Below, piece after piece: positions 15,304-21,844 of a stretch of DNA of 44,412 bases. Source of the DNA: an uncultured Oscillibacter sp. GTDB lineage: Bacteria; Bacillota; Clostridia; Oscillospirales; Oscillospiraceae. Under the pieces are notes generated by a model. The model ran no database searches. It worked only from the letters and a program-made list of their open reading frames with translations, and had not been told where the DNA came from. The first letter of the stretch is position 1, and each line of letters starts with the position of its first letter. The stretch lies in contig CAJOHW010000018.1 in the NCBI GenBank assembly GCA_905234565.1, forward strand, positions 1 through 44,412, written 5' to 3'. A program made the translations under genes and the position numbers.

Positions 15304-16341
15304 ATGCCAGCTACGAAATCCAAACCCGAAGCCGCCGTGAAACAGCAGAGCGGTTTGCAGAAATTTATGGCGATCCCCGGCATGGCCTCCGTCATCACCG
15401 CCTTTGCGGGCGTGGTGATCCTCATGGTGATTTTCGCCATGATGAACAGGAATTTCATGGGCAAGAACAACCTCATGTCCCTGTCCCGGTCCATCGTGCC
15501 CTACCTGCTGGTGGGCATCGGCCAGGGCATCGTGTGTATTACGGGAAACATTGACCTCTCCATCGGCTCTGTGCTGGGAATGTCCGCCATGATCTCCGCC
15601 ACGTTGATCTGCAACGGCGTGAACCCCATTGTGGCGGTAATCGTGGACCTGGTGGCGTGTCTCGCCGTAGGCGTGGTGAACGGCATCCTGGTGGGCAAGT
15701 TCAAGCTGCCCCCCTTCATCGGAACCCTGGGCACCATGACCATCTGCCGGGGCCTTGCGGAACTGGCCAACGGCAACTACAACACCGGCGACATCGGCAG
15801 CGCCCCCCTGGCCCAGGGACTGCGGAACCTGTTCTACTATGGCCGCGTGGGCGTGGTGTACAGCGGCGTCATTGTGGCGCTGATCATCTGGTTCGTGTTT
15901 AACTACATCATGAGCTATACCCGCATGGGACGGCACATCTACGCCATTGGGTCCAACGTGGACGCGGCGCGGCTGTCCGGCGTGGACGTGTTCAAAACCA
16001 CCACCGCCGCTTACCTGATCTCCGCCTTCTGCTCCTGCGTGGCGGGCCTTGTGGTCATGGCCGCCGCCGGTATGGGCTCCATGCAGGCGGGCATGAGCTA
16101 TGAGATGTACGGCGTGGCCGCGGCGGTTATCGGCGGCATCTCCACCCTGGGCGGTTCCGGACTGCTGGTGGGCGTGATTGCGGGCGCCAGCGTGTGGGCC
16201 ATTCTGCAAAACGGCCTGAATATGGCCAGCGTCCCGGTGGCTATGCGGAACATCATCATCGGCATCATCGTGGTGGCCTGCGTGCTGCTGGACATCATGC
16301 GCCGCAGCGGGATTAAGATCGGCGGAAAGAAGAAGGCGTAA
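15304..16341 (+). CDS. Sugar ABC transporter permease (RbsC type)
   Basis: The 345-residue protein is a multi-spanning permease of the ribose/xylose/galactose family. After a short cytosolic N-terminus it shows 8-10 hydrophobic segments and the family motif ITGNIDLSIGSVLGMSAM; another conserved part is FIGTLGTMTICRGLA, and the late loop with AIGSNVDAARLSGVDVFKT is the EAA-like contact to the ATPase. An AAAAAGGAG site precedes the ATG. It is the sole permease in the operon and presumably forms a homodimer. Confidence 0.95.
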   Translation: MPATKSKPEAAVKQQSGLQKFMAIPGMASVITAFAGVVILMVIFAMMNRNFMGKNNLMSLSRSIVPYLLVGIGQGIVCITGNIDLSIGSVLGMSAMISATLICNGVNPIVAVIVDLVACLAVGVVNGILVGKFKLPPFIGTLGTMTICRGLAELANGNYNTGDIGSAPLAQGLRNLFYYGRVGVVYSGVIVALIIWFVFNYIMSYTRMGRHIYAIGSNVDAARLSGVDVFKTTTAAYLISAFCSCVAGLVVMAAAGMGSMQAGMSYEMYGVAAAVIGGISTLGGSGLLVGVIAGASVWAILQNGLNMASVPVAMRNIIIGIIVVACVLLDIMRRSGIKIGGKKKA

Positions 16342-16348
16342 GACTGCG

Positions 16349-16361
16349 CCGCGAAGCGCGG
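16349..16361 (+). other. Small intercistronic hairpin before the binding-protein gene
   Basis: CCGCG and CGCGG pair around AAG in the 119-bp gap between the permease and substrate-binding protein genes. It is not followed by a T-run. Such hairpins can protect the transcript end or adjust the ratio of binding protein to permease; here that is inference. Confidence 0.4.
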
Positions 16362-16460
16362 ACAAAACGCGGATTTAATTTGGTACAGAGCCGGAATCCG
16401 GCTTTGCACATAGACCCGCCCCGGCTGACCGGAGCGGAAATTGGAAAAGGAGAAACACCT

Positions 16461-17456
16461 ATGAAGAAGAAACTGTTTGCCCTTGCCCTTGCTCTGGTGA
16501 TGGCCCTGGCTCTGGCCGCCTGCGGCGGCGGCGGAACCACCGGCGGCGGCGACGCTTCCACCGGCGGCGAAAACTCTGGCGGCGGCGTGTCCGCCCGCAT
16601 TGCCCTGATTACCATGGACCAGATGGACGTGCACTGGGTGCGGCTCAAGGACGCCGCCCAGGCCAAAGTGGACGAGTACAACGCTGCCGGAAACAGCCTG
16701 GATATGCAGTGGCTGGCCCCGGAGACCAAGGACAACGCCCAGCAGATTGAGATGATCAACACCGCCATCGCCAACAACGCGGAGTATATCATCATCGCCT
16801 GCAACGACGCCACCTCCTGCAACAACGCCCTCCAGGAAGCTGTCAGCATGGGTGCCCAGATCATCTATGTGGACGCCCCCGCCACCCTGCCCGCCGCCGC
16901 CACCTATGCCACGGATAACTATGCCGGCGGCGTCCAGGCCGGAGAGTATATGCTGAACGTCCTCACCGAGGCCGGACTCACCGAAGGCACCATCGGCATC
17001 GTGGACGCCCAGCCCGGCGTGGACTCCTGCGAGAACCGGTTCCAGGGCTTTGCCTCCGTGTTTGAGGGCACCGGCTTCACCATCGGCGAGCGCCAGTACT
17101 CCGACGGCGACAACTCCAAGGCCCAGGAGATTGCCAACACCCTGATCAACAACGGCGTCATCGCCATCTACGGCACCAATGACGGCGCGACCAACGGCGC
17201 CGCCGCCGCCGTGGCCGACGCCAAGGCCAACGGCATGAACATCTACTGCGTGGGCTGGGACAAGTCTGACTCCAACATCGCCCATGTGGAGAGCGGCGAA
17301 CTGCTGGCCTTCATGGCCCAGAATCCCCAGGTCATGGGCGCGGACGCCATTGACGCGGTGGTGGAACTGGCCAGCGGCACGGACCTCGGCGGCGTGGTGG
17401 TAGACACCGGCGTGTCCACCATCGACATCACCAACGTGGAGGAGGCCAAGGCGTAA
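16461..17456 (+). CDS. Sugar ABC transporter substrate-binding lipoprotein (RbsB type)
   Basis: The 331-residue protein starts with a lipoprotein signal peptide (KKK, hydrophobic core, lipobox LAAC at about residue 20) and a Gly/Thr/Ser-rich linker (CGGGGTTGGGDASTGGENSGGG). The mature part is a periplasmic-binding-protein type I fold: RIALITMDQMDVHW, ADAIE-like IIIACNDATSCNNALQEA, TDNYAGGVQAGEYM, and the hinge segment IYGTNDGATNGAAAAV. It should capture the sugar outside the membrane and deliver it to the RbsC-type permease. The AGGAG site 8 bases before ATG 16461 fixes the start. A strong terminator follows, ending the operon. Confidence 0.94.
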   Translation: MKKKLFALALALVMALALAACGGGGTTGGGDASTGGENSGGGVSARIALITMDQMDVHWVRLKDAAQAKVDEYNAAGNSLDMQWLAPETKDNAQQIEMINTAIANNAEYIIIACNDATSCNNALQEAVSMGAQIIYVDAPATLPAAATYATDNYAGGVQAGEYMLNVLTEAGLTEGTIGIVDAQPGVDSCENRFQGFASVFEGTGFTIGERQYSDGDNSKAQEIANTLINNGVIAIYGTNDGATNGAAAAVADAKANGMNIYCVGWDKSDSNIAHVESGELLAFMAQNPQVMGADAIDAVVELASGTDLGGVVVDTGVSTIDITNVEEAKA

Positions 17457-17495
17457 GTCCCCGGCGTCCTGACAAATCGCAACTCCTATGAAACG

Positions 17496-17530
17496 CACCG
17501 CCCTCTCCGTATGGGGAGGGCGGTGTTTTT
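17496..17530 (+). terminator. Rho-independent terminator of the rare-sugar operon
   Basis: A 13-bp stem (17496-17508 with 17513-17525, one G-U pair) with a GTAT loop is followed by five T. Confidence 0.93.
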
Positions 17531-17582
17531 GGCGGCATTCTGCCGCGCAGGCGGGTTTTTCGGAGGAGATTCCGGCCGTGCG

Positions 17583-17611
17583 TTGCATTTTGGCGGAAAT
17601 GCTGATATAAT
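17583..17611 (+). promoter_or_regulatory. Sigma-A promoter of the EAL-domain gene
   Basis: TTGCAT (17583-17588) and a perfect TATAAT (17606-17611) are separated by 17 bp. The transcript would have a leader of about 70 nt. Confidence 0.88.
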
Positions 17612-17687
17612 TTCTGGAACACAAAGAGGACCTTTTTCCGCGCAAGGGTTCCTTCCGCGCAATCTGGAAATAAAAGGGGGGATTTCC

Positions 17688-19631
17688 GTGAGTTTTGAGA
17701 TTTCCGCGTTTATTCTGTCCCTGCTGTGCCTGGTGTACAGTCTCTCTGCCAAAAGGCGGCAGTACCATCTGCCCAAGGGCCTAAAAAATATGCTCCTGAG
17801 CCAGCACGTTATGTTCTTGGCGCTTTTGATCTGCAATATCCTCTCCGCCGCGTCCTCCGTAGGCGGCGTGTACTTACAGGCCATTGCCTCCCGGGAGGTG
17901 GTGTTCTGGCAGTATCTCCTCCACGCCTGTTACTTCTTCTTCCACACCACATTGTCCATCAGCTTTGCCCTGTACATCATGAACGTCAACGGGGCCAGCA
18001 TGGGCCGCAGCCCCCGGTTTTATTTTTACTTCGCCCTGCCCTATCTCTGCTCGGAACTGCTGGTCCTGACGAACTCCTTTACGGGCGCCGCTTTTTATAT
18101 GGATGCGCGGTTTCTCTATCACCGGGGGCCCCTCATGCCCCTGCTCTATGCCAACGGGGCGGTGTATCTGGTTTTGGGCGTTCTGTTCTTTTTCCGATAC
18201 AAACAGGCGGTTTCCCGGGCGGACAGCCTGGCCATCGCTGTGGTCATCGCGCTGACCTCCCTGGGGGTGACCATCCAGGGCCTGTACCCAAATTTGCAGG
18301 TGGAGCTGTTCTCCGAATCCCTGAACTTCCTGGCCCTCATGATCCTGCTGGAAGAGCGCGGCGGCCACATGGACCCGGCCACCGGGGCGTTAAACCGCCT
18401 GGCCTTCGCCGACGCCAACCGGCGGCTCATGGAAACCGGCCAGACCTATCAGATTGTGCTGGTGAAACTGACGGACATTGCACTTTTTTCCAAGCTCTTC
18501 AGCGGCCGGGAGATGGATGCCCTGGTGATGCGGGTGTCCGGGTGGCTGACCTCCATTTCCTCAGAACAGGACCTGTTCAGCCTTCGGGACGGCGAGTTTG
18601 CCCTCCTTTGCTCCGAGGCGGAGGGCCGGGACGCCGCCGCCACAGCCACAGCCGTTCTGGAACGATTTGGACAGGACTGGAAAACCGGCTCCCTGACCCT
18701 GCGGCTGGAAACCATGGTCAGTGTGGTCCGGGTTCCGGAGGATGTGGCCTCCCTGACGGACCTGGAAGAACTGCTGTCCTCCGGGTTCCGCAAGGCGGGA
18801 CCTGGTTCCCGGCTGGTGCCCTTTGCGGAGCTGTCCGCCCACCGGCGGAACCGGAGGATTGAGCAGGCCCTGCGGGGGGCGGTGAACGACCGCCGTCTCC
18901 ATGTGTGGTACCAGCCCATCTGGTCCGTGCAGAAGCGGCGGACCGTGGCGGCGGAGGCGTTGCTGCGGGTGGACAGCGAGGAACTGCGGACCCTGTCGCC
19001 GGAGGAATACATTCCCCTGGCGGAACAGTGCGGCCTCATTCGGGAGATCGGACTGTTCGTCTTTGAGGACGTGTGCCGGTTTCTCCGGGACAGGCAGGCG
19101 GAGGCGGCGGGGCTCTCCTATATCGAACTGAATCTCTCCGTCCACCAGTTTCTCTATGACGATCTGGTGGAGCGCTTTGAGGAGATCCGGGCCAGGTACG
19201 GCGTTCCCCGGGAGAAGCTCAATTTGGAAATCACGGAGTCCGCTTCCACCGACAAAGCTCCCGCCGTGCGGGAGGCCATGGAGACTATGCGCTCCATGGG
19301 CTACACCTTCTCCCTGGACGATTTTGGCACCGGGTACTCCAACCTGGTGCAGCTCATTCGGGGCAATTATAAGAACGTGAAGATGGACAAGTCCCTCCTC
19401 TGGGACGCTGAGGGCAGCGCGGCGGCGTCCCGGCTGCTGGACAGTTTGATCCATGTGATCCGGAGCCTGGGCTGTAATGTGGTGCAGGAAGGGGTGGAGA
19501 CCCCCGCCCAGTTGGAACGGACGGAGACCTCCGGTGGAAATTTGATTCAGGGCTACTATTTCAGCCGTCCCCTGCCAGAGGACCGCTTCCTCACCTATTT
19601 GGGAAGGGAGGCTTCCGGCGGGAGAAGGTGA
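17688..19631 (+). CDS. Membrane c-di-GMP phosphodiesterase (EAL domain) with degenerate GGDEF domain
   Basis: The 647-residue product starts at GTG 17688, preceded by AAAGGGGGGA; the longer frame runs back across the promoter. Residues 1 to about 220 carry roughly seven hydrophobic segments, a 7TM-like sensor. The central domain starts like a GGDEF domain (DPATGALNRLAF) but the active-site loop is RDGEF, so cyclase activity is not expected. The C-terminal EAL domain is complete: EALLR, ELNLSVHQF, LEITES, DDFGTGYSN, KMDKS, QEGVET and QGYYFSRPL, so it should hydrolyse c-di-GMP. Such proteins govern motility versus attachment; the window also holds flagellin. Its 3' end overlaps the convergent PAP2 gene by 41 bp. 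Confidence 0.94.
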   Translation: MSFEISAFILSLLCLVYSLSAKRRQYHLPKGLKNMLLSQHVMFLALLICNILSAASSVGGVYLQAIASREVVFWQYLLHACYFFFHTTLSISFALYIMNVNGASMGRSPRFYFYFALPYLCSELLVLTNSFTGAAFYMDARFLYHRGPLMPLLYANGAVYLVLGVLFFFRYKQAVSRADSLAIAVVIALTSLGVTIQGLYPNLQVELFSESLNFLALMILLEERGGHMDPATGALNRLAFADANRRLMETGQTYQIVLVKLTDIALFSKLFSGREMDALVMRVSGWLTSISSEQDLFSLRDGEFALLCSEAEGRDAAATATAVLERFGQDWKTGSLTLRLETMVSVVRVPEDVASLTDLEELLSSGFRKAGPGSRLVPFAELSAHRRNRRIEQALRGAVNDRRLHVWYQPIWSVQKRRTVAAEALLRVDSEELRTLSPEEYIPLAEQCGLIREIGLFVFEDVCRFLRDRQAEAAGLSYIELNLSVHQFLYDDLVERFEEIRARYGVPREKLNLEITESASTDKAPAVREAMETMRSMGYTFSLDDFGTGYSNLVQLIRGNYKNVKMDKSLLWDAEGSAAASRLLDSLIHVIRSLGCNVVQEGVETPAQLERTETSGGNLIQGYYFSRPLPEDRFLTYLGREASGGRR

Positions 19632-20280
19632 AATCCGCCCACAAAACCGCGGACTGGTACACCAGATACGCTCCCGCGCTGAACAGCACCGCCCCCACAA
19701 TATCCGTCAGCCAGTGAACCCCCGCCAGGGTCCGGCCCGCCACCATGAACAGGGCAAACAGGGCCGCAAACCACGTCAGGACGGATCGGAGGGCGGGGTT
19801 TTTCACTCTCCGGTTCGCTTGAAACGCCAAGGTGGGCATGACGCTGAGGACCAGGAGGGTGGTAGAGGAGGGATAGGATGTCTCCAGCCGTCCTTCAATG
19901 AGAACAGGCCGGAAATTGATGGGAATCATTTCAAAGAGTACATAGCAGGCGATGACGGCGATGTAATAGATCCCCAGCAGGAGAATGTCCGGATCTACTT
20001 TGAAAAGGCTTTTCCGCCGGATCAGCTGCCAGAGCCCCAGGCACCCGAAGGCCGCGCACACCGCCATGGGCACCAAGCCCAGCCAGTCGGTGAGGGTGTA
20101 GACCGCCATATGGACCCCGGTGCGCTGATGAAACCAGGTGTTCAGGGCCGCGAAGCCCACCCGGGTATCCAGCTGTCCCACGGGCCGCACATCCACCGTC
20201 TGGACGCACACCGTCCAAAGGAGGAAGGCCCCCAGCAAAAGGAGCCCGGTTTTCAGCGTCTTTGTCCAGTTTCTCTCCAT
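19591..20280 (-). CDS. PAP2 family membrane phosphatase
   Basis: The 229-residue protein has about six transmembrane helices and the three-part PAP2 signature in modified form: FRPVLIEGRLETSYPSSTT (for K-x6-RP and PSGH) and GRTLAGVHWLTD (for SR-x5-H-x3-D). The central PSGH histidine is replaced (PSSTT), although the last Arg, His and Asp remain. Members dephosphorylate lipid phosphates such as undecaprenyl pyrophosphate or phosphatidic acid at the outer face. The start at 20280 has AAAGGATG upstream. It overlaps the GNAT gene by 28 bp at the 5' end and the convergent EAL gene by 41 bp at the 3' end. Activity is less certain because of the missing histidine. Confidence 0.85.
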   Translation of the reverse strand: MERNWTKTLKTGLLLLGAFLLWTVCVQTVDVRPVGQLDTRVGFAALNTWFHQRTGVHMAVYTLTDWLGLVPMAVCAAFGCLGLWQLIRRKSLFKVDPDILLLGIYYIAVIACYVLFEMIPINFRPVLIEGRLETSYPSSTTLLVLSVMPTLAFQANRRVKNPALRSVLTWFAALFALFMVAGRTLAGVHWLTDIVGAVLFSAGAYLVYQSAVLWADFTFSRRKPPFPNR

Positions 20281-20858
20281 ACTTTCATCCTTTCCTTTCC
20301 TTTCATTGCTTCGTCCAGGTCCAGCCGCATGAGGCACAGGGCCTGCCAGCCGCTCACGCGGGAGCGGAAGCCCTTGGGATTCCGCCCATATTCCACAAAA
20401 CCCAAACTCTCATACAGCCTGACCGCCCGGTGGTTTTCCGCCACAACGTCCAGTTCTAACTGGGCGTATCCCGCCTGTTTCGCGCATTGAATGCAGGCTT
20501 TTGTCAAGGCCCGCCCGATGCCCAGGCCCCAGAAGCCCTCTTCCACGCTGACGCCGAACTCCGCCCGGTGCCGGACTTTCGCCCCCGTTCCCACCTGCGC
20601 AATCCCGGCGGTTCCCACAATTCTGCCCTGGACCTCCGCCAGAATCTCGATTTCGCAGCCGCTGTCCGTTTTCTCCCGGAGGAACCGGCGCTCCTGCTCC
20701 ACAGTATGTTGGCTCTCCTCCGGATAAGAGCGCAGATAGTCCGTCTGCGCATGGGCCAGGAGGAAATTTTCCAGGGCGGCGGCGGCGTCCTGTTCCGTGC
20801 CGTTTCGCAGAAGGCAGGTTCTGCCGTCTTTCAGCCCAATGGTTTCCCGGTATTGCAC
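20253..20858 (-). CDS. GNAT family N-acetyltransferase
   Basis: The 201-residue protein is a GNAT fold acetyl-CoA-dependent transferase. The acetyl-CoA loop is visible in GVSVEEGFWGLGIGRALTKACI (motif A, Q/R-x-x-G-x-G/A type), followed by LELDVVAENHRAVRLYESLGFVEYG (motif B). The N-terminus DGRTCLLRNGTEQDAAAAL is typical of this group. The start is taken as GTG 20858 because GGAGG lies 8 bases upstream and a strong promoter sits just beyond; the longer frame to 20999 would cross that promoter. The acceptor is unknown. It forms an operon with the PAP2 gene. Confidence 0.9.
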   Translation of the reverse strand: MQYRETIGLKDGRTCLLRNGTEQDAAAALENFLLAHAQTDYLRSYPEESQHTVEQERRFLREKTDSGCEIEILAEVQGRIVGTAGIAQVGTGAKVRHRAEFGVSVEEGFWGLGIGRALTKACIQCAKQAGYAQLELDVVAENHRAVRLYESLGFVEYGRNPKGFRSRVSGWQALCLMRLDLDEAMKGKERMKVWRETGQRR

Positions 20859-20887
20859 GCTGCACCCCTCCCCGCCGCTTTGCCATG

Positions 20888-20916
20888 AGTATACCAGATT
20901 TGCCCGGGGCTGTAAA
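20888..20916 (-). promoter_or_regulatory. Sigma-A promoter of the GNAT-PAP2 operon
   Basis: On the minus strand TTTACA (20916-20911) and TATACT (20893-20888) have a 17-bp spacer with TGG just before the -10 box. Confidence 0.85.
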
Positions 20917-21013
20917 GAGCGGCTGCCCGCCCGAAAGGAAAATTCCGGTGTGCGGGACCGGAGAGGCGCTTTATACTCGCGCTCTTTCACATTTGCCACA
21001 TTTTAGGTCACTG

Positions 21014-21076
21014 GCACGGCAACGAATGGCAAATCTTATCGTTTACGAGTATCAGATTTGCCGCTCACTGCCGTGC
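21014..21076. repeat. 63-bp two-part inverted repeat upstream of tspO
   Basis: GCACGGCA (21014-21021) is complementary to TGCCGTGC (21069-21076), and GGCAAATCT (21028-21036) to AGATTTGCC (21054-21062), with symmetric 6-base internal gaps and a 17-base centre. The total is 17 perfect pairs in nested order. The CAGATTTGCC element recurs at 20895-20904 inside the GNAT promoter spacer, there preceded by GAGTATAC as here by GAGTAT. It could be a transcribed hairpin, an operator pair or a mobile-element remnant. Confidence 0.8.
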
Positions 21077-21129
21077 AAAACTTTCCTCCGCATGATTTTT
21101 CCCCTTCCCGCATATCCTATCCCCGGGTG

Positions 21130-21612
21130 ATGCCAAATATGAAAGGCCAGTGGAAAACCTATGCCGCCTGGGTGCTGTTTACGGAGGCGGTGGGGGGCCT
21201 GTCCGGGTGGCTGACCCGGGAGGGAACCCGGTATTTTAACGCCTTTGTGACCAAACCGCCCCTGTCCCCGCCGGGGATCCTGTTCCCCATTGTGTGGGCG
21301 GTGCTGTATCTGCTCATGGGCATCGGCGCGGCGCGGATTTATCTCCTGCGGCCCTCCCGATCCCGGTCCCGGAGCCTGTACCTGTATCTTTTGCAGCTGG
21401 CGTTTAATTTCCTGTGGAGCGTGATTTTCTTCAACCTCCGGGCTTACGCCGGGGCGTTTGTATGGCTTGTGGTGCTGTGGGCGCTGATTTTCCGGATGAT
21501 CCAGAGGTTCCGGGAAAATGACACCTTAGCAGCCAACCTGCAAATCCCGTACCTGCTGTGGGTGGCGTTCGCGGGATATCTGAACGCCGGAGTGTGGTAT
21601 CTGAACCGGTAG
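21130..21612 (+). CDS. tspO: TspO/MBR family protein
   Basis: The 160-residue protein is a five-helix membrane protein of the tryptophan-rich sensory protein (TspO, peripheral benzodiazepine receptor) family. Signature parts are FVTKPPLSPPGILFPIVWAVLYLLMGIGAARI and LQLAFNFLWSVIFFNLRAYAGAF, with a late YLLWVAFAGYLNAGVWYLN. TspO proteins bind tetrapyrroles such as protoporphyrin IX and are linked to stress and porphyrin handling. The start is uncertain: ATG 21130 and ATG 21139 are both possible and neither has a strong binding site. It follows a large inverted repeat and lies divergent from the GNAT gene. Confidence 0.9.
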   Translation: MPNMKGQWKTYAAWVLFTEAVGGLSGWLTREGTRYFNAFVTKPPLSPPGILFPIVWAVLYLLMGIGAARIYLLRPSRSRSRSLYLYLLQLAFNFLWSVIFFNLRAYAGAFVWLVVLWALIFRMIQRFRENDTLAANLQIPYLLWVAFAGYLNAGVWYLNR

Positions 21613-21667
21613 AGTGCGGCGCGCCGCCTGAAAAAACCTGCCCCAAAAGCAGCGGATATCGCCCAAG

Positions 21668-21708
21668 GCCCCTTCCCCCGCCTCCCGTCCGGAGACAGGG
21701 GAAGGGGC
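21668..21708. repeat. Long GC-rich hairpin between tspO and nhaC
   Basis: GCCCCTTCCCC (21668-21678) pairs perfectly with GGGGAAGGGGC (21698-21708), with an inner CTCC/GGAG pair. No T-run follows on either strand, so it is not a classical terminator; it looks like a REP-type intergenic palindrome. A separate 12-bp palindrome, GCGGCGCGCCGC, lies just after the tspO stop near 21617. Confidence 0.7.
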
Positions 21709-21737
21709 GCGTTGGTCTTGAGAGAAAGCACATCTCC

Positions 21738-21766
21738 TTGACTTTCCCGCCGGACTGGTCCATAAT
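21738..21766 (+). promoter_or_regulatory. Sigma-A promoter of the nhaC-like gene
   Basis: TTGACT (21738-21743) and CATAAT (21761-21766) are separated by 17 bp, 79 bases upstream of the ATG. Confidence 0.8.
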
Positions 21767-21772
21767 GGCACA

Positions 21773-21817
21773 CGCGGCGTCCCACGTAAGGCGCGTTTCG
21801 TATGCGCCGGGGCCGCG
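21773..21817 (+). promoter_or_regulatory. Structured 5' leader of the nhaC-like gene
   Basis: Immediately after the predicted transcript start, CGCGGC (21773-21778) pairs with GCCGCG (21812-21817) and encloses a second hairpin GGCGC/GCGCC (21790-21794 with 21804-21808). The nested arrangement resembles a small regulatory RNA fold, but I cannot match it to a known sodium, pH or nucleotide riboswitch. Confidence 0.4.
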
Positions 21818-21844
21818 CAATCTTGACTGTAAAGGGGAAGCTGT

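Noticed and set aside
17511-17687. Upstream start of the EAL protein
   Set aside because: The extension includes a terminator arm and the promoter; GTG 17688 has the binding site.
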